The notes beneath the pieces are model-generated. The model ran no database searches, was not told the DNA's origin, and worked only from the letters and a program-made list of their open reading frames with translations. Of a stretch of DNA of 64,000 nt, positions 17,522 through 26,582 are shown in pieces. Source of the stretch: Paenibacillus sp. FSL A5-0031 (GTDB lineage Bacteria > Bacillota > Bacilli > Paenibacillales > Paenibacillaceae); assembly GCF_001956295.1 (NCBI RefSeq), contig NZ_MRTD01000026.1, positions 1 to 64,000 of the forward strand. The letters run 5' to 3'. Every line of letters starts with the position of its first letter. Position 1 is the stretch's first letter. The position numbers were made by a program, and so were the translations under genes.

Positions 17522-18349
17522 TTGAAAAAGTTGAAACGGAGCTCGCGGTTGGTAGAGATGACCCAATACCTGTTAAGTCGACCCCACACGTTAATTTCAC
17601 TGACAGCATTTGCTGATCGATATCAATCGGCAAAGTCTTCAATTAGTGAGGACCTGGCGATCATAAAAGAAGTGTTTGAGGAAGAAGGTATCGGCGAGCT
17701 TCATACACTTGCAGGAGCAGCAGGCGGAGTAAGATATACGCCTAAGATGCAAGAAACGACGGCTCTTACCATTATGACAAGCATATGCCGCCAGTTAGAG
17801 CAGCCTGAAAGGGTCCTTCCCGGCGGTTATTTGTATATAACGGATATGTTAGGCCAACCAGAGCTTCTCGCGGATGTCGGCAGAATGTTTGCAACTGCGT
17901 TCGCAGACCGGAAGATCGATGTCATTATGACCGTTGAGACAAAAGGAATACCTCTAGCTTACGCAACAGCTGCGTGCTTGAATATTCCGGTTGTTATTGT
18001 ACGGCGTGACAATAAGGTAACGGAAGGCTCTGCAGTGAGTATCAACTATGTATCAGGATCAACCAAGCGGATTCAGACGATGTCACTCGCACGTAGAGCG
18101 CTTAAGGAGCAATCCCGCGTTCTTATTATCGATGACTTTATGAAGGCAGGCGGAACGATCCAAGGCATGATGGATTTGCTGTTTGAATTTAAAGCTATCG
18201 TCGCAGGCGTTGGCGTATTTGTTGAGTCAGGCGAGGTAGAACTCGAGGAACGGCTTCTTGAGGACTATGTCTCTCTAGCTAAACTGACGGCTGTTGATAT
18301 GAAGACAAAACAAACGACGGTAATTCCAGGCAACTATTTTAAAGAATAG
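17522..18349 (+). CDS. purR: Purine operon repressor PurR
   Basis: 275 residues. An N-terminal winged-helix domain (about residues 1-73; SRLVEMTQYLL, YQSAKSSISEDL) is followed by a phosphoribosyltransferase-fold effector domain with the PRPP motif VLIIDDFMKAGGTIQGM (about 201-217). It represses purine genes; PRPP relieves repression. I choose the TTG at 17522: GGTGGGGGGAG (17505-17515) abuts the ATG at 17516 but is well spaced for the TTG, and the protein then begins MKKLKRSSRL like its homologues. A PurBox pair precedes it. Confidence 0.95.
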   Translation: MKKLKRSSRLVEMTQYLLSRPHTLISLTAFADRYQSAKSSISEDLAIIKEVFEEEGIGELHTLAGAAGGVRYTPKMQETTALTIMTSICRQLEQPERVLPGGYLYITDMLGQPELLADVGRMFATAFADRKIDVIMTVETKGIPLAYATAACLNIPVVIVRRDNKVTEGSAVSINYVSGSTKRIQTMSLARRALKEQSRVLIIDDFMKAGGTIQGMMDLLFEFKAIVAGVGVFVESGEVELEERLLEDYVSLAKLTAVDMKTKQTTVIPGNYFKE

Positions 18350-18400
18350 ATACGTGTAAATGAGAGCTTATTACATCTTGTTAGGAAGGCTGGGACCATC

Positions 18401-18799
18401 ATGACAACAAAGCAACAAATGCAAGTGATTGCAACGGACAAAGCTCCTGCAGCAATCGGACCTTATTCGCAAGCGATTAAGCTCGGAGGATTATTGTTCA
18501 CTTCAGGACAAATTCCGCTCGATGCGGCTGGGCAGCTTGTTGATGGCGGCATTGAGGAACAAACGCATCAGGTGTTTAGAAATTTGGAGGCCGTGCTTGC
18601 TGCTGCAGGTGCCAGCTTTCAAGATGTCGTAAAAGCGACCGTATTTATGAAAGATATGAATCAATTTGCAACGGTAAATGGCATTTACTCCTCTTACTTC
18701 GGAGAGCATAAACCGGCTCGTTCGGCCGTGGAGGTCGCAAGGCTGCCAAAGGATGTTCTTGTCGAAATAGAGGTCATTGCATCGACAATTGTCGAATGA
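18401..18799 (+). CDS. ridA: RidA family reactive imine deaminase (YabJ)
   Basis: 132 residues of the YjgF/YER057c/UK114 family, which hydrolyses reactive enamine/imine intermediates formed by PLP enzymes. Active-site features are visible: [12 protein letters not shown] (about residues 14-25), FTSGQIPLD (about 31-39), and [21 protein letters not shown] (about 107-127) with the conserved Arg and Glu. AGGAAGG precedes the ATG. purR-yabJ-spoVG is the same order as in B. subtilis. Confidence 0.95.
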   Translation: MTTKQQMQVIATDKAPAAIGPYSQAIKLGGLLFTSGQIPLDAAGQLVDGGIEEQTHQVFRNLEAVLAAAGASFQDVVKATVFMKDMNQFATVNGIYSSYFGEHKPARSAVEVARLPKDVLVEIEVIASTIVE

Positions 18800-18862
18800 A
18801 AACGAAAAAGATTCAAAATAAAAAAAATATTTTAAATTGAGTATGAATTTACCAAAAATGTA

Positions 18863-18889
18863 GAAGGAATTGGCACAAAAACGTGGAAG
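18863..18889 (+). promoter_or_regulatory. Sigma-H promoter of spoVG
   Basis: GAAGGAATT (18863-18871), an 11-bp spacer and GTGGAAG (18883-18889) fit the sigma-H consensus RNAGGAWWW-N11/12-RNNGAAT with one mismatch. It is 41 bp before the spoVG start. spoVG is the classic sigma-H gene. Confidence 0.72.
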
Positions 18890-18923
18890 TATACACCAAG
18901 TCTCTGATAGACAAAGGTGGTGA

Positions 18924-19211
<288 letters not shown>

Positions 19212-19244
19212 GGCACTGCATTTTATGTTTTTGGGGTTGATTGG

Positions 19245-19277
19245 AGAAGAGAGCCATGGCTCTCTTCTCTTTTTTTT
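19245..19277 (+). terminator. spoVG terminator
   Basis: AGAAGAGAGCC (19245-19255) pairs with GGCTCTCTTCT (19258-19268) across a two-base AT centre and is followed by C and about eight T residues. Confidence 0.92.
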
Positions 19278-19377
19278 GCGAGAGGTGATTGCTAAGCATA
19301 TGATTACGTGCGACTTATCTTTTTACTATGAAACGAATAGGTTGTAGTGTAGAATGACAGGCAGCGATTCCATACAC

Positions 19378-19406
19378 TTGGAAATCGAGCAACATATTCG
19401 TATAAT
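19378..19406 (+). promoter_or_regulatory. Candidate sigma-A promoter of glmU
   Basis: TTGGAA (19378-19383), a 17-bp spacer and TATAAT (19401-19406), 125 bp before glmU. Confidence 0.5.
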
Positions 19407-19530
19407 GGAATAGGATGTACGACTTGAATCATTGCAGCTTTCAGCGTTTGCTGATGAAGATAGCACTTTTTTCACACTTATAAAGCTATACTAAAATAAT
19501 CATTTATTGCAGGTCTAGGGGGTCTTTCAT

Positions 19531-20928
19531 TTGAAAGTTATGGCGATTGTGCTTGCTGCAGGACAGGGCAAGCGTATGAAATCGAAGTTATATAAGGTGC
19601 TGCATCCGGTGTGCGGCAAGCCGATGGTAGGCCATGTGCTTGATGTTGTGAAGGAAGCGGCTGCGGAGCGGTCGGTCGTTATTGTAGGTCACGGAGCTGA
19701 AAAGGTTAAATCGTATTTGGGCGATGGCGCTGAATACGTCTTGCAGGAGCAGCAGCTAGGTACCGGTCATGCGGTGCTGCAAGCGGAAGCACTGCTTGGC
19801 GGCGAGAAAGGTACGACGATTGTGATTTGCGGCGATACTCCGCTTGTGCAAGCATCGACAATTGAAGCCATGCTTGAGCTGCATCATTCGAGCGGAGCGG
19901 CTGCAACGGTGCTGACAGCCGCTTTTGACGATCCTACAGGGTATGGCCGCGTTATTCGTGGCGAAGATGGCACTGTACAGCGGATTGTTGAACAAAAGGA
20001 CTGCTCAGCTGAAGAAGCAGCAGTTAAAGAAATTAATACAGGCACATATTGCTTCGACAATGAGAAGCTGTTCGCTGCGCTTGCTAAGGTAACGAGTAAT
20101 AACGCACAAGGCGAGTATTATTTAACGGATGTTATCGGAATATTCCGTGAAGCGGGCGAATCTGTCCAAGGCTACTGCACGACAGATGTGTCAGAAGCCA
20201 TAGGCGTGAATGACCGCGTGGCGCTTGCTGAGGCAGAGCGTTTTATGCGTGATCGAATTAACCGCAATCATCTGCTTGGCGGCGTCACTTTGATCGATGC
20301 GTCTTCAACTTATATCGAAGCGGGTGTTCAGATCGGATCTGACACCGTCATATATCCAGGTACAGTGCTTCGCGGGTCAACAATTATCGGAGAAGATTGC
20401 ATTATCGGTCCTCAAGCTGATATTGCGGACAGTACGATCGGCAACGGCGTCGCGATTAAATATTCAGTTGTTTCTGAATCGGTAATTGGCGATACAAGCG
20501 CTGTGGGGCCTTACGCTAATTTGCGTCCAGGCTCGAAGCTTGGCGTTGGCTGCAAAGTTGGTGACTTTGTGGAGCTCAAAAACGCATCGCTTGATGATGG
20601 CAGCAAAGTATCGCATCTAAGCTACGTTGGTGACGCTAAGGTTGGCAAAGACGTCAATATCGGCTGCGGCGCCATAACGGTCAATTATGACGGTTACAAT
20701 AAATTTGTAACGGAAATCGGCGATAATGCCTTCATCGGCAGCAATGTCAATTTGATTGCACCATTGAAAATTGGTGATGGCGCATATGTTGTTGCCGGCT
20801 CTACGGTTACGCATGATGTACCAGCTGGTGATCTTGCGATCGCACGCGAGCGCCAAGTGAATAAATCAGGTTATGCGGATAAAATCCGTGGACGTGCAAA
20901 AGCAAAAAAAGAAAAGAAACAATCATAA
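19531..20928 (+). CDS. glmU: Bifunctional GlmU (GlcNAc-1-P uridyltransferase / GlcN-1-P acetyltransferase)
   Basis: 465 residues. Makes UDP-GlcNAc for peptidoglycan and teichoic acids. The N-terminal pyrophosphorylase domain begins with LAAGQGKRMKSKLYK (about residues 8-22), followed by QLGTGHAV (about 75-82) and ICGDTPL (about 99-105). From about residue 250 a left-handed beta-helix of hexapeptide repeats carries the acetyltransferase site (KNASL, SHLSYVGDA about 364-372, NYDGYNK about 386-392). TTG start with CTAGGGGG eight bases upstream. In B. subtilis it is followed by prs; here ctc comes directly. Confidence 0.97.
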   Translation: MKVMAIVLAAGQGKRMKSKLYKVLHPVCGKPMVGHVLDVVKEAAAERSVVIVGHGAEKVKSYLGDGAEYVLQEQQLGTGHAVLQAEALLGGEKGTTIVICGDTPLVQASTIEAMLELHHSSGAAATVLTAAFDDPTGYGRVIRGEDGTVQRIVEQKDCSAEEAAVKEINTGTYCFDNEKLFAALAKVTSNNAQGEYYLTDVIGIFREAGESVQGYCTTDVSEAIGVNDRVALAEAERFMRDRINRNHLLGGVTLIDASSTYIEAGVQIGSDTVIYPGTVLRGSTIIGEDCIIGPQADIADSTIGNGVAIKYSVVSESVIGDTSAVGPYANLRPGSKLGVGCKVGDFVELKNASLDDGSKVSHLSYVGDAKVGKDVNIGCGAITVNYDGYNKFVTEIGDNAFIGSNVNLIAPLKIGDGAYVVAGSTVTHDVPAGDLAIARERQVNKSGYADKIRGRAKAKKEKKQS

Positions 20929-20949
20929 TATCAAATGGTTGATATAGAG

Positions 20950-20997
20950 GATGCAGTGACGAATTCAGAGGATGAATTCGTTGCTGCATCTTTTTTT
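20950..20997 (+). terminator. glmU terminator
   Basis: GATGCAGTGACGAATTC (20950-20966) pairs with GAATTCGTTGCTGCATC (20974-20990) with one internal mismatch, followed by seven T residues. Confidence 0.92.
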
Positions 20998-21061
20998 ATG
21001 CAAATGTCGTTTAAAGTTTAATTTTTGGCTGTAGTGGGTAAGTTATAGGGAAATCAAAACA

Positions 21062-21168
21062 GAAGCGAGTTTTTGCTTCACAAAAACTAAGCATATGCTT
21101 ACGAAGCAAGTTTTGCTTCACAAAACTAAGCGTATGCTTACGAAGCAAGTTTTTGCTTCACAAAAACT
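21062..21168 (+). repeat. Triple 40-nt hairpin repeat directly before the ctc ribosome binding site
   Basis: Three head-to-tail copies (starting 21062, 21103 and 21142) of a unit made of a hairpin, GTTTTTG-CTTCA-CAAAAAC, and the palindrome AAGCATATGCTT. In the middle copy both hairpin arms are shorter by one base (GTTTTG/CAAAAC). The palindrome is AAGCGTATGCTT in copy two. The third copy ends at its hairpin, three bases before AGGAGG of ctc. The same family occurs before yabR and yabS. Confidence 0.85.
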
Positions 21169-21184
21169 TTAGGAGGTAATCAAT

Positions 21185-21835
21185 ATGGCGATAGCTATGA
21201 ACGCGGATCAACGAACTGGCACGACGAAAGGTGAGTTGCGCCAATTGCGGCTCCAAGGGAAAATACCGGGCGTTATTTATGGTAAACAGTTGAATGATGC
21301 AGCACAGGTCATGGTGGATAGTAAGGAATTGCAGACTTTGCTGCGTTCTCAGCCGAATGCGGTGCTTGAAATTAATATTCCATCCCATGGAAAAACCTCC
21401 GTTATGATCGCAGAGGTGCAACGCGATTCTTTGAGCAGACAAGTGCTGCACGTTGATTTCCATCAAATTAATATGAACGAGAACGTGCGGGCGAACGTTC
21501 GTATTCATGCAGAAGGCGATTCTCAAGGTGTACGCGAGGGCGGTATCTTGCAGTTGATTTTGCATGAGCTTGAGGTGCAATGCTTGCCGGGCAGTATTCC
21601 TGATTCTATTTCTGTCGACATATCGTCGCTGGAGATTGGCGGAAGCATACTCGTAAGCGATTTGTTGCTGCCGAGCGGCGTGGAATTACTAGCGGAGCCT
21701 GAGCAGGTCGTTGCAACGATTCTTGCGCCGCAAAAAGAGCTTACAGAAGAAGAAGCAGAGGCTGCTGCAGTGGAGCTTACAGAAGCAGAGTCACGCTCCA
21801 ACGAAGCGAAGCTTGAGGGCGTTAAGAGCCTGTAG
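21185..21835 (+). CDS. ctc: Ribosomal protein bL25, Ctc (TL5) form
   Basis: 216 residues. The N-terminal L25 domain (about 1-95; LRQLRLQGKIPGVIYGKQL) binds 5S rRNA; the C-terminal TL5 beta domain (about 98-185) ends in an acidic Glu-rich tail. In Bacillus Ctc is a general stress protein. AGGAGG is nine bases from the ATG. Its leader carries three copies of the hairpin repeat. Confidence 0.95.
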   Translation: MAIAMNADQRTGTTKGELRQLRLQGKIPGVIYGKQLNDAAQVMVDSKELQTLLRSQPNAVLEINIPSHGKTSVMIAEVQRDSLSRQVLHVDFHQINMNENVRANVRIHAEGDSQGVREGGILQLILHELEVQCLPGSIPDSISVDISSLEIGGSILVSDLLLPSGVELLAEPEQVVATILAPQKELTEEEAEAAAVELTEAESRSNEAKLEGVKSL

Positions 21836-21883
21836 AATCTCTTTTGAAAAATTACGTATACAACGCAGTACCGAGCATATTCA

Positions 21884-21921
21884 GGCGCCGTCCTTCATCA
21901 GGGCGGCGTTGTTTGCTTTTT
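21884..21921 (+). terminator. ctc terminator
   Basis: CGCCGTCC (21886-21893) pairs with GGGCGGCG (21901-21908) and is followed by TTGTTTGCTTTTTGG. Confidence 0.62.
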
Positions 21922-22019
21922 GGGGAAAATAGAATGAAAGTTCTGCCGCAGGACGGCTTCCGATGTTTACGCTTGTAATAGATTATGTTACATTTGTCCG
22001 TAAAGGAGTGGAGAGAGCA

Positions 22020-22580
22020 ATGAGGTGGATTGCAGGACTTGGCAATCCCGGTGCTGCTTATCAAGGAACCCGGCATAATGTCGGATTTATGGTTATTGAT
22101 GAGCTTGCAAGGCGCTGGGGCATTAGTGTAACGCAAAATAAATGCAAGGCATTAATCGGAGAAGGCAACGTACAAGGCACGAAGGTTGTCCTTATTAAGC
22201 CGATGACATATATGAATTTGTCTGGAGAGTCAGTAAGATCATTTCTAGATTACTTTAAGGCTGAGGTCCAGGACGGCTTAATCGTTTATGATGATTTGGA
22301 TACGGAGATCGGCAAGCTTCGCCTTCGTTATCAAGGCAGTGCGGGCGGGCATAACGGAATCAAATCATTGATTCAGCATTTGGGCACGCAAACTTTTGAC
22401 CGCGTTCGGATGGGCATTTCGCGCCCGCAGCCAGGCATGAACATTGCGGACTATGTGCTCTCCACTTTTCCAAAGAGCGAGCATGAGAAATTGTCTGCTA
22501 TGGTTGCTGACGCATGTGATGCTATTGAGTTTAGATTGAAGGCGCCTTTCGAGGAGACAATGGCAAAGTTTAACCGATAA
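22020..22580 (+). CDS. pth: Peptidyl-tRNA hydrolase
   Basis: 186 residues, the usual length when starting at the ATG at 22020, which has AAAGGAGTGGAG upstream; an in-frame ATG 57 bases earlier lacks a site. Catalytic features are GLGNPG (about 6-11), TRHNVGF (about 18-24, active-site His), MTYMNLSG (about 63-70), DDLD and GGHNGIKS (about 110-117). It releases tRNA from drop-off peptidyl-tRNAs; it is the B. subtilis SpoVC. Confidence 0.97.
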   Translation: MRWIAGLGNPGAAYQGTRHNVGFMVIDELARRWGISVTQNKCKALIGEGNVQGTKVVLIKPMTYMNLSGESVRSFLDYFKAEVQDGLIVYDDLDTEIGKLRLRYQGSAGGHNGIKSLIQHLGTQTFDRVRMGISRPQPGMNIADYVLSTFPKSEHEKLSAMVADACDAIEFRLKAPFEETMAKFNR

Positions 22581-22643
22581 TCTGTTAGAAATTGATTATG
22601 AGGGCATACTGAAGGATATAACTACCCTTCAGGAGGCATACAT

Positions 22644-22874
22644 ATGGCAGTAAACTATATTTGTCGGCACTGCAGAACATCGATAGGGTCGCTTAGCGGG
22701 TCAAATATAACGGAGCATCAACTGGGCTTCCATTTCTTGACCCCCGAAGAACGCAGCGATATAATAGCGTATGACCCAAATGGAGATGTAACGGTAAAAG
22801 TGGTCTGTGATTATTGCCGCGAGGCGATTGATGCGAACCCAGAGCTTCATTTGGTAACTAGTCCTCTTCAATGA
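22644..22874 (+). CDS. fin: Fin (YabK), anti-sigma-F factor
   Basis: A 76-residue zinc-binding protein with CRHC (about residues 8-11) and CDYC (about 54-57). In B. subtilis Fin inhibits sigma-F late in forespore development to allow the switch to sigma-G. Its place between pth and mfd is conserved. With csfB it makes two forespore anti-sigma factors in this window. AGGAGGCATAC lies upstream of the ATG. Confidence 0.92.
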   Translation: MAVNYICRHCRTSIGSLSGSNITEHQLGFHFLTPEERSDIIAYDPNGDVTVKVVCDYCREAIDANPELHLVTSPLQ

Positions 22875-22892
22875 CGGAAAGTGAATAGTATG

Positions 22893-22921
22893 AGCCTTAG
22901 CAGATGGCTGAGGCTTATTTT
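22893..22921 (+). terminator. fin terminator
   Basis: AGCCTTAGC (22893-22901) pairs with GCTGAGGCT (22907-22915), one G-T pair, followed by TATTTTC. Confidence 0.55.
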
Positions 22922-22983
22922 CAATGTACAGGGAGCGATCGTATCACTCTCCGATTGTGTAAAGAAACGGGGTGTCGCAAAAG

Positions 22984-25900
22984 TTGAAAGCTTTAATTAA
23001 TGCTTTTGCCGCGGATACGGACGTTCAGTCCGTTATATCCGGTATTCGTAAAGGCATGCGTGAGCAGATGATATCTGGCCTCGCAGGCTCTTCCAGACAA
23101 GTGCTCATTGCAGCGCTGCGGGAGGATGTAGAGCGTCCTATGCTTGTTGTGACGCATAACATGTTCTCTGCGCAGAAGATTGCGGAGGACTTGCAGGAAT
23201 GTCTTTCGTCAGAAAATGTATTATTATATCCCGCAAATGAGCTGGTAGCTGCAGAAGCGGCGATCTCGAGTCCTGAGACGCTTGCGCAGCGAATGGATGT
23301 GCTGATCAAGCTGTCCCAAGGCTATCGCGGGATTGTTGTCGTGCCCTTCTCCGGCGTTCGGCGCTATTTGCCTATAAGCAGTGTTATGGCTGAAGCGCAA
23401 GTAGAGGTTCAAGTTGGCCAATCACTGCCGATAGATGCTTTTCTGCGGCAAATGACCGCTCTTGGCTATACACGGGCTGACCGCGTAGAATTGCGCGGCG
23501 ATATGAGCGTGCGCGGAGGGATTGTTGACTTCTATCCGCTTACGGCTTCACAAGCGTACCGGATCGAATGGTTTGGCGATGATGTTGATTCCATACGTAC
23601 CTTCGATCCAGCAGATCAACGTTCTTTGGATCGCTTGGAATCTTATGTGGTTCCGCCATGCCAAGAGCTGCTCGCAGACGGCCACCGTATGGAGACTGCG
23701 GCTAATCATGCGCAGCGGCTGCTGGAGAAGCAGCTCGATAAGATGACAGATCGTACAGCCAAGGATCGACTTCGCACGGAGCTGGGCGGAGAGATTGAAA
23801 GGCTGCGCGAGCATGTTTATTTTCCGGAAATTTATAAATATATTTCGTTGTTATACCCAGAGCGTCAAACGATTCTCGACTATATGCCAGCTGATACGCT
23901 GCTCATACTAGACGAGCCAACGCGTTTAATAGAGACAGCGAAGCAATTGGAGCGGGATGAAGCGGAATGGTCCATGCATTTGCTGCAAAACGGCAAGTCG
24001 CTTCCGGATCTTGCTCTAGCCCGCGATACAGAGGAGATTTTGCATCACCGTCCGTTTCCAACGCTGTTCCTGTCCTTATTCTTAAGGCAAATCCCGCATT
24101 CGCAGCCGCAAAATATATTGAACATGACAAGCCGCTCGATGCAAAATTTTCATGGACAAATGAATGTGCTGAAGGCAGAAATGGAACGTTGGCGCAAGAC
24201 GGGTGCCACAGTAATGATGCTTGCCGGCAATGCAGAGCGTATGGAACGCATGCGCCGAGTTCTTGACGACTATAGCATTGAGACGCCTACTCTGCTAGAA
24301 GGTAATTTGCAGTCCGGTTTTGAGCTGCCATCCTCTCACCTTGTCATTATTACTGAAGGCGAGATGTTCTCCCAGAAGCAGCGCAAAGCCCGGAAAATGG
24401 ATAAAAAAGTTGATAATGCCGAGCGTATTAAGAGCTATACAGAGCTTAAAGTCGGTGACTATGTTGTTCACCATAATCATGGTATAGGCAAGTATGTAGG
24501 TATAGGCACGCTAGAAATAGCAGGTATTCATAAAGATTATTTGCATATTCTCTATGCTGGCGGCGATAAGCTGTCTGTTCCAATCGAGCAAGTGGATATG
24601 ATTCAGAAGTATGTCGGCAATGAAGATAAAGAGCCTAAGGTCAATAAACTCGGCGGCAGTGAATGGACACGGGCGAAGAGCAAAGTAAAAGCATCCGTTC
24701 AGGATATTGCTGATGATTTGATCAAGCTGTATGCAGAGCGGCAGACGGCACCAGGGTACGCTTTTGGACAAGATACGTCGTATCAGAATGAGTTCGAAGC
24801 GATGTTCCCTTATGACGAGACGCGTGACCAGCTCAGAGCGATCGAAGAGATTAAGAAGGATATGGAGAAAACCCAGCCGATGGATAGGCTGTTATGCGGA
24901 GACGTCGGTTACGGGAAAACCGAGGTTGCCATTCGTGCTGCCTTCAAATCAGCAATGGACAGCAAACAGGTAGCAGTGCTAGTTCCGACGACTATTTTGG
25001 CGCAGCAGCATTATGAGACATTCCGCGAGCGTTTTGCAGGTTATCCGATTAACGTTCAGGTGCTCAGCCGTTTCCGTTCACGCAAGGAACAGAACGAAAC
25101 GATGAAGGGCTTGAAAGCAGGAACAGTAGATGTCGTTATTGGGACGCATCGACTGCTGTCGCAGGATATTATTTTCAAATCGCTCGGCCTTCTGATCGTG
25201 GATGAGGAACAACGTTTTGGCGTATCGCATAAGGAGAAGCTGAAGAAGCTGAAAACTAATGTCGACGTGCTTACGCTGACTGCAACACCGATTCCAAGAA
25301 CGCTTCATATGTCGATGCTTGGCGTGCGGGACTTGTCTGTTATTGAAACGCCGCCGGAAAATCGTTTCCCTGTGCAAACCTATGTGGTGGAATACAGCCC
25401 GTCCCTCGTACGGGAGTCGATAGAGCGCGAGCTGGCACGTGGAGGCCAAGTCTATTACTTGTATAACCGTGTTCAAGGCATCTACCAAATGGCGGAGCAA
25501 ATCAATGCGCTTGTACCAGGTGCTAGAGTTGCGGTCGGCCATGGGCAAATGTCAGAGCAGGAGCTGGAGAAGACCATCCTTGATTTCCTCGATGGCGAAT
25601 CCGATGTTCTGGTAAGCACCAGCATTATTGAGACAGGCGTCGATATTCCGAACGTGAATACGCTTATTGTGCATGATGCTGACAAAATGGGACTCTCTCA
25701 GCTGTATCAGCTGCGCGGCCGCGTTGGTCGTTCGAATCGTATTGCATACGCTTATTTCACGTATCAACGGGATAAGGTGCTTACGGAGGTTGCGGAGAAG
25801 CGTCTGCAATCCATCAAAGAATTTACTGAGCTCGGCTCAGGCTTCAAAATCGCAATGCGCGATCTATCGATTCGTGGAGCGGGCAACCTGCTTGGGGCGG

Positions 25901-26511
25901 AGCAGCATGGCTTTATTGCCTCGGTAGGCTTCGACATGTATTCGCAAATGCTGGCTGATGAGATTGCGAAGCGCAAAGCGGAAATGAGCGGCGAAGAAAT
26001 CAAAGAAGAGAAGCCAGTTAGCATGCTTATTGATATTAGCGTAGATGCGTATTTGCCTTCGGATTACATTTATGACAGCATCCAAAAAATTGAGATCTAT
26101 AAAAAAGTGGCTGCTATCCGAACGTTCGAAGAGGCAGATGATGTGATTGATGAGCTTGTGGATCGTTTTGGCGATTTACCGCAAGCGGTAAGCAATTTGC
26201 TCGCAGTGGCTAGATTAAAAGTGTATGGCACGATGTATGGTATTGAACAGCTCAGCGGCAAAGGTGATGATCTGCTGCTTCGTTACGCAGCTAGCGAGAA
26301 GCGGAGGATTGACCGTAAGAAGGTTGATCAGCTTTGTCTGAAGCATGAGAATCGCTTTAAGCAGGGCAGCGAGCAGGAGCCAAACCCAAGTATTTTGCTG
26401 CGCGGCAAGGGATTGAATATGGAGCAGAAAATTCATATGATTGAACAATTTTTGCAAGCGTACAAGGATGTTCTCCTTTATAAAGACGAATTGCAAGATG
26501 CGACAACATAG
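22984..26511 (+). CDS. mfd: Transcription-repair coupling factor Mfd
   Basis: About 1175 residues. Displaces stalled RNA polymerase at DNA damage and recruits UvrA. Order: UvrB-like domains D1-D3 (about 1-350), the CarD-like RNA polymerase interaction domain (about 480-560; VGDYVVHHNHGIGKYVG), the translocase with Walker A GDVGYGKTEV, the DEEQRFG box and helicase motifs including QLRGRVGRS, and the C-terminal TRCF domain. I prefer the TTG at 22984 to the GTG at 22972: AACGGGG touches the GTG but is correctly spaced for the TTG, and the family N-terminus then aligns in length. Confidence 0.96.
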   Translation: MKALINAFAADTDVQSVISGIRKGMREQMISGLAGSSRQVLIAALREDVERPMLVVTHNMFSAQKIAEDLQECLSSENVLLYPANELVAAEAAISSPETLAQRMDVLIKLSQGYRGIVVVPFSGVRRYLPISSVMAEAQVEVQVGQSLPIDAFLRQMTALGYTRADRVELRGDMSVRGGIVDFYPLTASQAYRIEWFGDDVDSIRTFDPADQRSLDRLESYVVPPCQELLADGHRMETAANHAQRLLEKQLDKMTDRTAKDRLRTELGGEIERLREHVYFPEIYKYISLLYPERQTILDYMPADTLLILDEPTRLIETAKQLERDEAEWSMHLLQNGKSLPDLALARDTEEILHHRPFPTLFLSLFLRQIPHSQPQNILNMTSRSMQNFHGQMNVLKAEMERWRKTGATVMMLAGNAERMERMRRVLDDYSIETPTLLEGNLQSGFELPSSHLVIITEGEMFSQKQRKARKMDKKVDNAERIKSYTELKVGDYVVHHNHGIGKYVGIGTLEIAGIHKDYLHILYAGGDKLSVPIEQVDMIQKYVGNEDKEPKVNKLGGSEWTRAKSKVKASVQDIADDLIKLYAERQTAPGYAFGQDTSYQNEFEAMFPYDETRDQLRAIEEIKKDMEKTQPMDRLLCGDVGYGKTEVAIRAAFKSAMDSKQVAVLVPTTILAQQHYETFRERFAGYPINVQVLSRFRSRKEQNETMKGLKAGTVDVVIGTHRLLSQDIIFKSLGLLIVDEEQRFGVSHKEKLKKLKTNVDVLTLTATPIPRTLHMSMLGVRDLSVIETPPENRFPVQTYVVEYSPSLVRESIERELARGGQVYYLYNRVQGIYQMAEQINALVPGARVAVGHGQMSEQELEKTILDFLDGESDVLVSTSIIETGVDIPNVNTLIVHDADKMGLSQLYQLRGRVGRSNRIAYAYFTYQRDKVLTEVAEKRLQSIKEFTELGSGFKIAMRDLSIRGAGNLLGAEQHGFIASVGFDMYSQMLADEIAKRKAEMSGEEIKEEKPVSMLIDISVDAYLPSDYIYDSIQKIEIYKKVAAIRTFEEADDVIDELVDRFGDLPQAVSNLLAVARLKVYGTMYGIEQLSGKGDDLLLRYAASEKRRIDRKKVDQLCLKHENRFKQGSEQEPNPSILLRGKGLNMEQKIHMIEQFLQAYKDVLLYKDELQDATT

Positions 26512-26582
26512 ACAAGATTCGCTTTATACGCCCCTTTTCTGATACAATACTATCAAGTTCTCAATATGAAAGGGGATTCAAC

